Shown here in pieces: positions 37,641 through 49,581 of a stretch of 64,000 nt of DNA. A program made the position numbers and the translations under genes. The stretch covers positions 24,672,459 to 24,736,458 of the forward strand of contig LS997564.1 of assembly GCA_000469685.2 (NCBI GenBank), given 5' to 3'. Every line of letters begins with the position of its first letter. Positions within the stretch are counted from its first letter, which is position 1. This stretch comes from Haemonchus contortus. Its lineage: Eukaryota > Nematoda > Chromadorea > Rhabditida > Trichostrongylidae. The notes under the pieces were generated by a model, which saw only the letters and a list, made by a program, of their open reading frames with translations, was not told where the DNA came from and did no database searches.

Positions 37641-39950
37641 ATTAAATTGGCCACTCTACCCTGACGTATCATTTTGAAAGTCTTTGAAAAGAGGCATCTC
37701 TAGGCAACTTGCGATCCTTCGTTTTCCTAGTTTTATCCTGAATCCGAAAAAAAAAGAGTCTAGAGCGGAGGGGTGGATGGGTGCGATTTCGTGTAGAAAT
37801 CTATCACATGAGATACCTCGTCTAATAAATATATATAATCCGGAAGAACGACGACAGGCTGTTTCGTTATGGAGCTGTCAGTAAGGTCTGCATTCCGATT
37901 AAGGATGATGTGATCTATTCCATTATGAAACTGTGCAGCAGCTGACTCTCAAGCCCAGCCATCTCCTACTTATTGCTCGCCAAAGGTCTTTTGGATGCAA
38001 GCTGATCTGTAAGGTGTTGGAGATTTATCATCGCAATCGAGGGAGCCTCTTCAGCAGCTTGTGTTACTTTCGTAATTAATTACATGTCATTTTACATGTG
38101 AAATTTATAATCCCTCTGCTTTGTGATTCATTGCTGTTCCGTAATGGATCTTTGCATTGAATCAATACTTAAAAGGTCTTACGACTCGGACCTTACAGCT
38201 TGAAAAAGACATATGGCGCTACATCAAATCCATACCACTTTGCTTGGGAACAAGCTAAGTACCTTTCTCAGCACTCGGTGACTACCAGCTTCCTCCCTTT
38301 CACTGCACAGAATCAGACTGTATATCGTCACAATAAATGCGCTGAAGTATGCCACGAAAAGATCGAAAGATGCGTCTAAGGTCACTAAATCGCCACCTGA
38401 AATTGACATTTAGGCATTTCCGTTCTAAACATCGCTCAGGTAAAAAATTGAGAAAAATGTAGACGTACGGTGTCCATATACCATGGTTTGAGAGCTGATG
38501 AAACCTAGGGCTAGTATGAGGAACAAGAAACAACAAATGAAATGTAGTCGATCTAATGAAATGTAGTCGATAACGATAACGACATGATAACAAACTCGAT
38601 CTTCATTTACCATCTCTTACACAACGTCGGGAATTCCTTTGAGTGCATTCTGTCATTTCCTCCTATCCCACTGGACCTAGGGCATTCAACTTTAAAAGTG
38701 TCGCAGGCGGCAGGAAAGGAGTTCTGATGGGGTGAGAAGACCAGACTCCACACGCAGGCTTGCGCAAAGTACATGTTTGGCAGGAAATGGAAATTCATGA
38801 CATCTGCTCCCATACGCCCATAATTCCTAACGTGGTAGGAGCGCAGTTGGCAGTATGGGAAAACTAGGGATAGGGGGCAAGAATGCTCAATTGTTTGGAG
38901 TTGCGAGATTCGCGAAAATTTTATTCCTAGATAGGCCTTCAAATTTGCATCACGTTTGGTGGGGTTGACAATCAGAACATTGGTGGCTGGAAGTGACCGA
39001 ACTTTATCTGTACGGGTGTGAATGATTTACGATGCTATGATGACTGCAGGTAAAATGGGCGCATGGAAATTCAAATATAGACCCCCGTGAAAAAACACTG
39101 GAAATTTTTGAAAAGGATAATCTATTAGCTACATATATGAACTTTCAATGAGCAGTGGTATCAAATGGTCTTCATACAAAATGCAAGGCCATGAACTCGC
39201 GAAATTCCCGGAAATATTGCATCCTGAGACACTGCTTTCAGCTGATTCGTTCCAATACTTCCATGAAGGGGATCGAGACAACCAGGTTTTCTTCATAATC
39301 CTCTCGATTATAGTGTCGTAAATGTCATTTGAATACTGAAATAGAGGTTCCCATTGAAGTAGAGGATTCATGATGCTGTTATAACCGCCGGTAATACCCG
39401 ACGTGCTCGAAAACTCGATCTCCGATTTTCTTATAGAGAGGAAGGGAAAAAATATTATTGCACTGGATTTATCACGAGAAGAGGTTTCCGTTGATCATAC
39501 TTTCAACTCGATTAAAGCACTTTAGCAAAAGCTTTGGCAAGTCGATGGCTGGCGACGGATTAAAGGTGACGATATTTTGGATTATCCAGATGATGAGGGA
39601 AACTAAAAGAGAAGGTGGAAAACAGTGCGATGAAGACGAAGGTAAAGCCTTTTATTACTTTGGAAACGCGATCGGCGTTTCCAAAGTGATAAAAGGCTTC
39701 AAAAAATCATGAAAAGGAATGGACGAGATTGGGACTAAGAAATGTAGTAAAGCTATACAACATGTACTATTGTTGCGTACGTGTGGGTCCTGGTGCGAAT
39801 GACTACGAACAGCAATACAACAGTGAGCAAAAATGTCCCTTTAAATTCATTCACCCATGAGCACAAGTTAACAAAACACTATCCCCACAAAATTAGACTG
39901 CCTTTTTTGTCCTCTTGAGATAGAAAACTAGACCAATGATCGCAACAGCA
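37641..39950. other. Intergenic stretch; no gene recognised
   Basis: No supported coding region. The only structured feature is the 55-nt hairpin at 39645-39699. A short direct repeat (AATGAAATGTAGTCGAT, twice) lies at about 38536-38570. Confidence 0.5.
39645..39699 (+). repeat. Compact hairpin, 25-bp stem and 5-nt loop
   Basis: Arms 39645-39669 and 39675-39699 pair over 25 positions with one G-T wobble (stem starts AAGCCTTTTATTACTTTGG); the loop is GATCG. Part of the stem resembles the CACTTTGGAAACACCGAT segment inside the MITEs at 46558 and 49003, so it may be derived from that family. Confidence 0.8.
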
Positions 39951-39954
39951 AAAA

Positions 39955-40492
39955 GAATAACAGAGAAAAAGAACAGGATAAAACATCGCCCCATTACTAG
40001 GCGATCAGCTGATTGAGTGTGGGTCCTGGAGTGAATATTGCAATCGCATCGTCTCAACACTCGTCTGGCACGGTATGTGTCAAGTCGTGCGTCCGGGGAC
40101 GCACGCGGCAAATGCGCGGCGAAGTTCGTGGCGAATTTGGACTATTGCGGCGGTTATCATTTGGGGACAAACCTGGAGTAAAGTAGATCAGTAGGATCAG
40201 CTGACCATACCCCACTATTCTACTTCAAATTTGTGCGCCAGTAGTAGTCGCAGAGTCGTTTGAATCGTCACGAGTTTCGCCGCGCAATTTGCCGCACGCG
40301 TCCTCGGACGCACGACTTGACCGTGCCCATCTGACAAATCATCGGTCGATGGGTGTGACATCCGGCCGATCCTGTAATGGGCTCTTGAGTTTTCGGGCAC
40401 GACAGTGTCCTTTCTGTCACCCTTGCAATCTACCAGGTCATTTCAAGGAAAAATCTAAGAAACCATTTTTATCGTGAACTGTGCCTTTGATT
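39955..40492 (-). mobile_element. TTAA-family MITE copy, interrupted by another MITE
   Basis: 39985-40066 is the reverse complement of the internal part of the MITE at 49003-49581, and 40462-40492 carries the family terminus (TTATCGTGAACTGTGCCTTT). Between them sits a second element (about 40070-40327). The other terminus of this copy was not found. Confidence 0.6.
40070..40327. mobile_element. Long-TIR palindromic MITE (copy 1), nested
   Basis: About 100-bp inverted arms with a central spacer. Arms share GTCAAGTCGTGCGTCCG and GCGCGGCGAA; the ends read GGCACGGT and ACCGTGCC. Flanks on both sides belong to the interrupted TTAA-family element. Confidence 0.75.
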
Positions 40493-40499
40493 CATCGTA

Positions 40500-42370
40500 A
40501 ACCGTTGGTGACAGAATCAGTATCGTGGCTGGATTTCTTCCGAAGCACCCCAACCCTGAACGTCAGAGCGATATCTACTCCCGCCTAAGCTAGCTGCTTC
40601 CGAACTAAATAATCGAACTGCAACACCGGAGCAAATTATTGTAATGGTCATGCAAGAGACCTTGCATGTGCACCCCTTACCCTACTTGTGTCAGTATAAA
40701 GACGACCACCGATTCTATGGAAGTCAACCCTATAAATGATAATCCTACGCTATCACACCATCAATGAAAAAACATCGGCATCGCAGAAGTATGGCAGTTT
40801 CTTATGTAGTGGTGGACATGAAGCGGTCGGGATCAGCCGAGGTGGGTTTCCTTAGCATTGCTGAACTTAGCTCTTGGGTGGCCTAATAGCTGGCAGTCTT
40901 CGCTGTATTACTGTAGTGTCGATAAGCAGACAATTCTCACATTCTGAGGATGCTTGTTGCTGTAATTTTGTCAACAGACTTTTTTACTCGCACTTCCATT
41001 GTTTTTCGTGAAAAAAGTGTTGGTCTACTGAGAAGAGGACGGTCAAACGGCGCAAACATTGGCATAATGATTTATCTTTTGAAGTACTCCGTACACTTTG
41101 AACAGGCATTGCTCTGCTCGCCCAACGCCTTCATCCTATGCTATGACGCGAGGTACAGTTCGACGCCCGACAGTTGCTTGGAAATGTATTCGTTTACTTA
41201 TGCGTGCCAACCGATATATGTACTTCGAGTCCATTACTAAGTATACTTATGAGCTGATTCGAGACGTTGCACCCAACAGATCTTTCGAGAATGGAGCACA
41301 ACATGGAATAAGCTCTGCAACATGGCTGAGTTCTGAGTATGTCACCACAATCTCACCATTCATAGTTAACAATCACCTTGGCCACTCGACTACATACTCC
41401 TTCATGCATGACTTTGTCACATCAACGAACCGTTCAAAGCGGTTAGCGCCTGCACTTTCTCGTTGCTGAACAGAAAGTAGAATCTACATCCTGATAAGAT
41501 TAATTGTTTGTATGTCATTCAGAAGTTTTTTGCGACCTAGGGTTATCTTGAGCACGACCCAGTTATCACAATGGATTAGTCATATCAGCAGGCATTTCCG
41601 TGAAGATTTCTGACTATTCGATCACAATGACACCAAGAATGATACCAAGATGAAACTTACTGAACTCTGGAGAAGAAGCCTAATGGTTGAATCTTAGCGA
41701 AACATGCGAGACATGAACGACATGACACTGGATACATTAAATATCGCTTTTTTTTCTTAACGTCTTTTTCAGACTGAGTCCTGCAAGAAGGAGGAGCTGT
41801 CCAAAGCTAAGAGGTAACACTTCAAATGGACTATCATTATGACTGGAGAATTGTAAAGATACGGCACACATGAGTTAAAAAACATACAGTACTTGCCAAA
41901 ACTACAGCAACTAAAAGGGTTAATAGTATTGTGTAATGTATTGTGATAGCTTCGCCGCAGTAAGGTAATAGCCGCACTAACGCGCTTTCCTGACAAATGA
42001 AGAAAGCCACCTCGCCTCGAAAAAGGCTGTGTTACATTCTCTCAGGCTCTAAAACCATAGAGGATTGTGGCGAAGAGGTTGGTGCTCGTAACTCGCGTAA
42101 CTCGGTGCCCGTGATTTCTGCAAATCAGTTTCGAGCTTGAGAAGAGAGGTGAATCGCGTGGTAACTAGTTGATTGTGGCGAAGAGGTAGGTCTTTTCAGG
42201 TCGGAGTATACCAGTGGGCTCGCTCAGCTTATTCCGCGCTACACTCCTTCCCCTCACAGAGTCGGAACACATTGTTGACCTCCAAGGAGAGAGTGGACTA
42301 CCCGTTTGTTTTTGCTGTGCTCCTCGTGTCAATTTTATGGGGCCTGCGTAATTTCAAACCATTCTGTACA
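40500..42370. other. Intergenic stretch; no gene recognised
   Basis: An open frame of 123 codons at 41098-41469 (+) matches nothing I know and has no splice context that I trust. 42055-42190 contains a short imperfect duplication (GATTGTGGCGAAGAGGT, twice). Confidence 0.45.
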
Positions 42371-42379
42371 TGTTGCGAA

Positions 42380-43240
42380 CTACTGCGCATTTCGCAACTT
42401 CAAAGTGAACAGTTTTTGCTTAGAGTGAGATGTCCTTCGAGCTGAGATAAGGAAGCCAGCCTTCGTGGGGAATCTCCCTCGTGAACTTGATATACTGCGA
42501 CTGTCGGTTGAGGATGTTAAACAGCTCATCCATCTCTTGCTCCGTTGAATTACGTAGCAGTCATCGATGTGCCGACAGTACATGGACATGTTGGACATGC
42601 GCGCTATAACTGACCTTTCTATCCTGTTCATGTAACAGATAGCTAGGACCGGTGCTAGCCGCTGATCCATAAGTCTTCGGCTTGGGAGAAGTGCTGCCCG
42701 GTTCACTTGAAAATGTTACACTCAAGGCACTTCTCGATGAGGATCTAATGGAAACCTTGCTCAATTCCAACGTTACACTTTTGTTTCACGCTCGTCCAGC
42801 ATTTCGGAGACCGCCTGGAGAGCTTCGTTTTTGTTGAGGTTTGTTCGTATAGGACGCAGTTATATCAAACGTATCGGAGTGATTGACCTTTAATTTTGTT
42901 GAGGAACTTGGAAATACGGTCCGCTGGTCCTCGTACACAGCTGGTGATGGGTCTAATTTTATAATCCCTAGCTTGTTGTCACCTCCGTTGGACAATTTAA
43001 TCAGGCTATTGAAAGCCGAGCACCAGGGTGCATCCAACTTCAATCTTATTATCAACATTCTTTCTAATTTTGCCATCATTCCGAATGGTACCCACAAAGC
43101 ATTCAGCTTGCGACATTGTGTGAGGGACGCTTTTCCTGTGGAATGACTTGATTGAGCAAGGTCCATGCTATAGCTCTGGTCAAAGAATGACATAGTTGTA
43201 ATATTTTCAAGTGGAGCTAGCAGTACTTCTCCCAAAAGCG
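42380..43240 (-). mobile_element. Penelope-like element, reverse transcriptase remnant
   Basis: Minus-strand reading gives FDITASYTN (box A of Penelope RTs), then ALQAVSEML-like sequence, RLAPVLAICYMNRIERSVIA, YCRHIDDCYVI (catalytic box, equivalent to Y-x-D-D) and FTREIPHEGWLPYL. Order and wording match Penelope-like RT. At least two frameshifts and a stop break it. Confidence 0.75.
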
Positions 43241-43689
43241 AGGGATTACTATGGCTCAGCGGCTAGCGCCGGACTTAGCTATGAGTTTCATGAGCAGATA
43301 GAAAGGCCAGCCATAGCTTGCCCCTCATGAACGTACACTGATGCCGGTTAGCACATTAACGCAGCAAGTGATGGCTGTATTGTTTGACACCCTTAACAGG
43401 TAGTCGTAGTATATCAGAAACCGAGAGAATGCGTGCATTTTTGGCTTCCATTCGAATCGGGTAAAGTCAGCGCAGAAATCTGACAATGCATTGCACGAGC
43501 GGATCCGACAAATGAAATTGTCTTGGTAAACCTACCAGCGGACAATATCAAACGCCTTCTTATCCTCAAAGGCTTTAGGATCGTGCGTGTTCTACGAATA
43601 ACTGCTTTTCCTTCCGTTTGTAAAAGGCGGGGCTTTCACAGAGTGAGGGACAGTGCACCAACTTCAGCGTTCAGCCTGTGACAAAATAA

Positions 43690-43965
43690 AGATATAATGG
43701 TGAGATGGAAAAGTTGTTAGGTATACGTGTCAAGGAACATTTAGCAGGTACAAAGTGTGGAAGCCTCTTCACGCCACTCGGGGAGCATCGTCTAGAAGAA
43801 CATCGAGCAGTGACTTTGATTTTGAAGCAGAGTTCCAGCCCACGAGAATGAGATCGGTGCTAGAGAGATTTTGTAGGCGTTGCAAATCCGCTAGAGAGAT
43901 CCCACCGAAATGAGTGCATCGCCATAACAGGCGAATTCCCGCCATTCCTTCCTTTTCGTGGGCTC
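43690..43965 (+). mobile_element. Penelope-like element, GIY-YIG endonuclease end
   Basis: One plus-strand frame, with two internal stops, reads LLGIRVKEHLAGTKCGSLFT, PLGEHRLEEHRAVTLILKQS and NECIAITGEFPPFLPFRGL. This is the C-terminal part of the GIY-YIG endonuclease of Penelope-like elements (RIKEHL, TPLG-HR and ECIAI landmarks). It is opposite in orientation to the RT remnant next to it, so the two come from different or rearranged copies. Confidence 0.7.
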
Positions 43966-44059
43966 TGAAAACACCCAGCAACTCTTATCCAACGACCTCA
44001 ATGGCGTCTCATTGGTCTGTTCACAAAGTCGAGTGGGACGGCAATGGTGGTGGAACCAC

Positions 44060-44290
44060 AGAAGGTTGGCTTCCCGGTTGGAATCTTTCTGTGTTCAAGT
44101 TTCTGGGAGCTGTTGTATCTGGGCTAGCGTGTGTGTGAGCTTGGTCGGGTAAACAACTGAACAGCAGCTCCGAACTGCTTTCAAGTCCTGAAGACGGCTT
44201 CTTCGAAACGTCAACCAGAGCGGTCTCTACCATAACAAATCTGTACGACGAAACAGTGTAAAACATTATGCAACATGCCCAGGTCTCAAA
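44060..44290 (+). repeat. Penelope-type terminal repeat segment
   Basis: About 230 bp just downstream of the endonuclease remnant (GTTCAAGTTTCTGGGAGCTG and, later, CGAAACGTCAACCAGAGCGG). It recurs in both orientations at 54868-55402. Its position after the endonuclease fits the terminal repeat of such elements. Confidence 0.6.
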
Positions 44291-44459
44291 AAAGGGGAAG
44301 GGAAGCAAGCGCTGTATTTCTGGAGTTCATGCTCCTCAGTACAATAATATTTTTGCGTGAGCGCATGAGCAAATCCATATTCAACCCTAACTGAGCACAC
44401 ATCAACCTATGGTCTCTACTGCCGGATTTGAATGATAAGTAATCTTCGATTTGTTTCAG

Positions 44460-45136
44460 TGAATCCCTGGCTATTGCGCAAGCGTTCAGTGTTTTCAACT
44501 TGGACGAATTGGATGTGGTGACTGCTCGCAGCGACGACTCGTCCGATGTAACCACCGGAAGGGAACCAGGTTCTCCCAGGAAACCTGGGTCGTTTGATGT
44601 GACAAAAGCTGAGGAATCAGCAGTGGTTACTGCTAGGGAAGCACGATCCCCAGTTCGAACTGAAAACTCACAGACATCTGATGCTGAGGATCTTACGGCA
44701 AGAGAAGCGCTGTCTCCGACTCCTGGAAGAACGCCGCCGGCCGAACATAACCATAAGAGCAGATATACCACTGATTTCAATATGGCTTTAGTGAGTCTAT
44801 GTTTTATGAAAAATTTCCAAAATCTCCTCTTCAAACGCTTTTGGAATACCATGCTGCCCTTTAATGGAGTTTCCTTCGGGAACTATAAAAATGTTCTAGT
44901 GAGTACAGCCGCCGCTTGATCGATCTAGACTTCCCCATAGGCTACATAAATGTGTATATGTACGCCTAGTGCATGTGCTGAGTGCCTTAGCAATGTGATG
45001 CTTGTATACTACAAAATTACTTTGCGCACTACCAGGCATCGACATAATCAAGGAAATTGGCGTCGCAGAGGAAAGTTCTCAAAACGAAGTGCGCAAGTTG
45101 GAGGGAACGAAGGCTCAGTGGCTCGGCATGCCTTAA
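44460..45136 (+). CDS. Candidate exons of an unidentified protein
   Basis: Exon 1 candidate, 44460-44790: preceded by GATTTGTTTCAG, open for 110 codons and ending at GTGAGT. A second in-frame GTGAGT at 44899 would extend it to 44898. It encodes a polar, repetitive Thr/Ser/Pro/Asp-rich sequence with repeats such as VVTAREARSPVR and DLTAREALSPTPGR. Last exon candidate, 45036-45136: preceded by ACTACCAG and reading IDIIKEIGVAEESSQNEVRK onward to a TAA. The phases of the two do not join directly (0 out, 1 in), so an exon between them or a different boundary is needed. I recognise no family. A long frame also exists on the opposite strand across exon 1, so the call is tentative. Confidence 0.4.
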
Positions 45137-45383
45137 CACGGAATTCCACTAGATAAGACTATGAAGGGATATGCGCCGAACAACTAACCCACAAACTAAC
45201 AAAGTATTCTTGCTCCCTTGCTCATACCCGTTTTTGCATCTCTACTTTGGGGCATCTAAGAGCGTACGTAGGGGGAGGGGAGGCACACTTTGTACGTCCC
45301 CGTAACTTTACACTCCTTGATATCTGCTTCGATGCGGGGTAAGTACGGAAACTAAGAACGTGAATTTGAAACAAAGGGGTATG

Positions 45384-45627
45384 GGTACATTCACCCAGAA
45401 CTGGATGGACGCGGCAAGCCGCGCGGCGAAATTCGTGGTGATTAAAACGGCTTTGGCGCCTATCATTGGGGCACGGGTTTCAAGTAGATTGGATAAGTAG
45501 GGCCAGCTGATGCTAGTTATCGACCCTACTTTAAATTTGCGCTCCAATGATAGGCGCCAGATTCGTTTTGATCAGCACGAATTTCGCCGCGCAGTTTGCC
45601 GCGTCCATCCAGTTCTGGGTGAATGTT
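45384..45627. mobile_element. Long-TIR palindromic MITE (copy 2)
   Basis: Arms of about 95 bp at each end pair with each other (TTCACCCAGAACTGGATGGA on one side, its complement on the other), sharing GCGCGGCGAAATTCGTG with the copies at 40070 and 50902. The central spacer holds AGTAGATTGGATAAGTAGGG. Confidence 0.85.
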
Positions 45628-45639
45628 CCGTCCCCCGAA

Positions 45640-46555
45640 ACAAAGTCGTGTCGTAGACTGAGGTGCGTTGTCTGTAACGATCCTTCGACGTACGATTTCA
45701 ATATAGCGTATGTACTTATGAAGTTGCGGTAAGAATTCGAACACGACGAGCTTTAGGTCTTCATGTTTGCAATTTTTCTTCTTTGTTACTGGGATTTTTG
45801 ATAAATTTTAGAACTCCTTCGTTGTTGTGCAGCTGAGCGCTTGCACTTTCTCTTTTCAGTTTCATGCTCTTTCCTGCTGAATTCTGACTAAATGTCTCTC
45901 AACAGAGCAACAATTAGTGATTGCCGTTGGGGGTTATAGCCGAGATAAGTTGTCCTGAATAGTAATGTTACTGCTAGATTCAACAAGGACACTAATCACT
46001 TCTGTGCAGAACATACCCTCAGACTTTGTGATATCGCAGTCGGTTGACTAGATTCTGCCTCATCTTCGACCTTCTTGTTTCCTGAAGTTTCGGCGAGCTT
46101 CAGCAATACAGTAGCCAAAAACGAACCTATAAGGAAGAGCTGGCGGTCGAATAAAGTATTTACGCGGTCTAATAAAAATAAAGGAAGCCGGACATGGTAT
46201 GCGCGTGTTGCGGAATTCTCACAAGAATTCTGGCAACTACATAGAATCTCTAGGAGATCCTATCTTGGGCAAGTCCCAAATTCTTGTTAGACATATTCCG
46301 AACGACTTGATATACACTATACATTACATATACCGAGTGTTTTTCGAAAATCTCTTTCGCATGCTCTCAGGATATGCTAGTATAGGCCACTACTATATGC
46401 CTGCACTTGTGTATATGGTAGAAAAAAAACTAGCGAATGCAGTTGAGGACTGTAGCATCAGAACTGCCGTGTTTCTGAACTGAATTTCTAAAAGCTTGAT
46501 CACTAGGAGATAGTGGAAACTCTGAAGGGAAATTTGTTTTATACTATTTGTGCTT
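45640..46555. other. Intergenic stretch; nothing recognised
   Basis: No gene or classified repeat is supported between the MITEs at 45384 and 46558. Confidence 0.4.
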
Positions 46556-46557
46556 TC

Positions 46558-47239
46558 TCTCAAAGGCACGGATCACGATAAAAAAGGTTACTGAGTTCTT
46601 CCTTTAGGAATACCCAGCGCCCCCCATAGGTGGTGGAAGGGACCCTCTCGCTCCCACAATCTCGGCGCTTAGGGCATAGTGGAAGCCCAGTTGCTGCCGT
46701 AGTTCGCTTTCCCGCCCCTCGATCGGTGTCACGTTAGACGAGTGTCGAGATAATACAGATTGCTATTATTCGTTCTAGGACCCACGCACAATCAGCTAAT
46801 TGCCTAGTGATGAGGCGATGTTTTTCTCCTATTCCTTTTTCCTCCGTTTTTCTTTTTGCTGCCGCGATCCCTTATTTAATTTCCTACTCCTAGAGGCTGA
46901 AAAAGGTGAGCTACTTTTGCTGTTACTAGGGTTTTTTGTTTGCTTATGCTTATAAGTGAATGAATTTTTGCTTACCATTGTCTGTTATTCGCACCAGGAC
47001 CCACACGTGCGCAGTGAAACACACTGTTTAGCTCGTCCGGACGCCCCACTCTCCTTCATTTTTCTGGTTTCATTCCCGTCCAGCCCAGCCCCTTTTTTAA
47101 CGGGTTTTCAAAGGCTTTTTTCACTTTGGAAACACCGATGCACGCAGATTCTTCACCTCAGTCGCACTAGTTTCGATCTTGTCTTCCATTTTTCATCATA
47201 ATCTGGATTACCCAAAATTATCGTGAACTGTGCCTTTAA
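46558..47239 (+). mobile_element. TTAA-family MITE (copy 1)
   Basis: Closely related to 49003-49581 over about 520 bp. The right end TTATCGTGAACTGTGCCTTTAA (written in two parts: TTATCGTGAACTG then TGCCTTTAA) is intact; the left end CAAAGGCACGGATCACGATA is diverged and lacks TTAA. Confidence 0.8.
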
Positions 47240-47544
47240 TGACTGAAGCTGTTTTCAGATGCCGTGAACCATCAAGTTACCTCTATCGCAACAATTAGCT
47301 TTCTGCTGTCTTCTCAGAAGATTTAGATTTAAATAAACATTTTGTTGCTATTGTGAATGTAATAGTTGGACTGTTAAGAAGGTTACGGAATTTGCATAGG
47401 ATATCATGCACCGTTCTGTCCAACATACATACAGTCGGTGTACAAGGATGGGCCTAATTCATGGCGGGCCTGCTGTATTCTGAACCAGTCGGGTCGCGCG
47501 GCTTACGTCGGGCCTCATTCCTTACTTTTACCAAGCAGTTAGAA

Positions 47545-47900
47545 AGTGTAGTTAGGTGGGGGGGGGGGGGGAGCATTGGTTTTACTCAGTTCTTGTTATA
47601 TTAGCACTGTATCGGATTCGTAGAGGATGATGGGAACCGACCACTTTAGCTCTTTTATGCGGTTTCAGCTGAGGAAATTTAGTTTTTCAAATAAGCCCAG
47701 GTAGGGTAGGAGCACCTGGGATGATTAACTCCTGCAAAAAAAGAAAAAAGAAAACTAGCCCACCGCGGTGCTCCTTCCCTACGAAAGCGCTTATACAAAA
47801 ACTGGCATGTCCGTGATATAACACGGCATAACGCGTTTCATTGACGTCATTTCTTGATATACTGACCGGATGAGTGCCCCCCCCCCCCCACTACATTTTC
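47545..47900. repeat. Inverted repeat bounded by poly-G and poly-C runs
   Basis: GTGTAGTTAGGT followed by a run of 14 G near 47560, and about 300 bases later a run of C followed by ACTACATTTTC. The two ends are partly complementary, so this could be a short-TIR MITE. Similar poly-C runs occur near 31790 and 52490. Confidence 0.4.
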
Positions 47901-48604
47901 ATCCAAAAAGCTAGGATGGGGTATGAGCTGAATATTCAAGTGACCCACCTCACCTGAAATTATTTTTAAAAAAAGCGGAGGTCTCCCAACTACATTATGA
48001 CCTCCGATTTTTGTAAAGACACATACTACGATGTCGGCACAGATCAGAATCACAGTTTTAAAGTACCTACTTCACTTCACATCACTTCACTTCGCAGTAC
48101 CCATTCTACTCCATCAACCTACCCACCACGTGACTGCCTTATATATAAGAAAGAAGTGCAGAAAGTGCAAGATTTCCAATGTCGCTACCTCTATCGTAAT
48201 CATAGGTTTTGCGGACGAACAAAACGACAAACCGACACACCGACACACCGACATACTAAGTTTGTGCTTTATAAGTGAAAGAAATTAACACCGAAAGCTG
48301 AAATGCAACTGTTCGTCAGTCTGAGTTGCTCAGAATGGCTTGAGAATCGCCAGCAGTATTCTGGTACTGGCCGACCTCTGAAGTGGTATCTATCTTGTTT
48401 TCTTCTGCAGGTTCAACCTAATTTCATACTCGATGTGCAGCCATCTACACTATATCGCAAGCAGTCGATGCTTCTGTGTCGGTGAATGGTTTCCAATGGC
48501 GAAAATTGGCGACGTTTCGACAAATCCGTTGCTCTCAAACACCCCAAAGCGTTATGAAACTCCGAAATGTTACCGATCAGGCTTGACGCAGACCAACCCA
48601 CAAG

Positions 48605-48905
48605 GATGAACGATAAAGTTCTTGGCATTAGGCAATCCCGTCTGAGGGAAGCGCCCCCGCACTCGACTTCCATTAGGAATCATAGTGGTGTAATGAGTGC
48701 GTGTGTGGCCTATACAATAACTTGCGGTGGCCAGCCGATGTACAAGTCACTACTTTTATCCTTCCAGAGGAGTCTGGTACCAATTCACCGACCCGGGAGG
48801 GATGAAAGGTGTGGTTGGCCTGGGCGGGTATCGATCCGAAGATTCGAACCCCTGACCGTGCGTGTAAGATAGTGAGCCACTTGCAACAACACCACCTTCG
48901 CCTAG
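48605..48905 (-). mobile_element. tRNA-derived SINE, copy F
   Basis: A well-preserved intergenic copy. On the minus strand the B-box-like GGGGTTCGAATCTTC is intact, and the body matches the copy at 21040 over its length. Confidence 0.8.
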
Positions 48906-49002
48906 ACCAACTCATAAAAAAAACAACAACTTGGACCAACTAATTCAGACTGAATAGGGGTTTCAACAAGTCACGTCAGTTCCACCGATACCGAATGGTT
49001 GC

Positions 49003-49581
49003 TTAAAGGCACAGTTCACGATAATTCAATGGGCAGGAACGTCAATGGCTTTCCCGCCTCTCGATCGATGTCACATCATCACGTCAGACGAGTGTCGAGA
49101 CAATACAGATTGCAATTAATCGTTTTAGGACCCATACATAATCAGCTGGTTGCCGAGTGATGGGGCGGTTTTTTCTCCCATTCTTTCTTCCTCTGCTATT
49201 CTTTTTGCTGCCGCGATCCCTTATTTGATTTCCTACTCCTAGAGGCTGAAAAAGGTGAGCTACTTCTGCTGTTACTAGGGTTTTTTGTTTGCTTATGCTT
49301 ATAAATGAATGAATTCTTGCTTACCATAGCTTGTTATTCGTACCAGGACCCACACGTACGCAGTGAGACACATTGTATAGCTCGTCCAAACGCCCCATTC
49401 TTCTTCATTTTTCTAGTCTCCTTCCTGTCCAGCCCCTTTTTTAACGGTTTTGCAAAGCTTTTTCACTTTGGAAACACCGATTCACGCAGTTTCTTCACAT
49501 TCATCGCACTATTTCCGATCTTGCCTTTCATTTTTCATCATGATCTGAATTACACAAAATTATCGTGAACTGTGCCTTTAA
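49003..49581 (+). mobile_element. TTAA-family MITE (copy 2, best preserved)
   Basis: Terminal inverted repeats of about 20 bp (AGGCACAGTTCACGATAATT and its complement) are flanked by TTAA on both sides (49003-49006 and 49578-49581), the target duplication of piggyBac-type transposons. The interior has no coding capacity. Ends of this family recur at 46558, 53938, 40462, 25060 and 15355. Confidence 0.85.

Noticed and set aside
37249..37677. 142-codon plus-strand frame
   Set aside because: It is the antisense shadow of the RTE reverse transcriptase remnant on the minus strand.
41098..41469. 123-codon plus-strand frame
   Set aside because: Overlaps another long frame, codon use is unremarkable, and no homology is recognised.
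44286..44852. 188-codon open frame on the minus strand, the longest in the window
   Set aside because: It is antisense to the 44460-44790 exon candidate, which has better splice context; low-complexity sequence stays open on both strands. I cannot fully exclude it.
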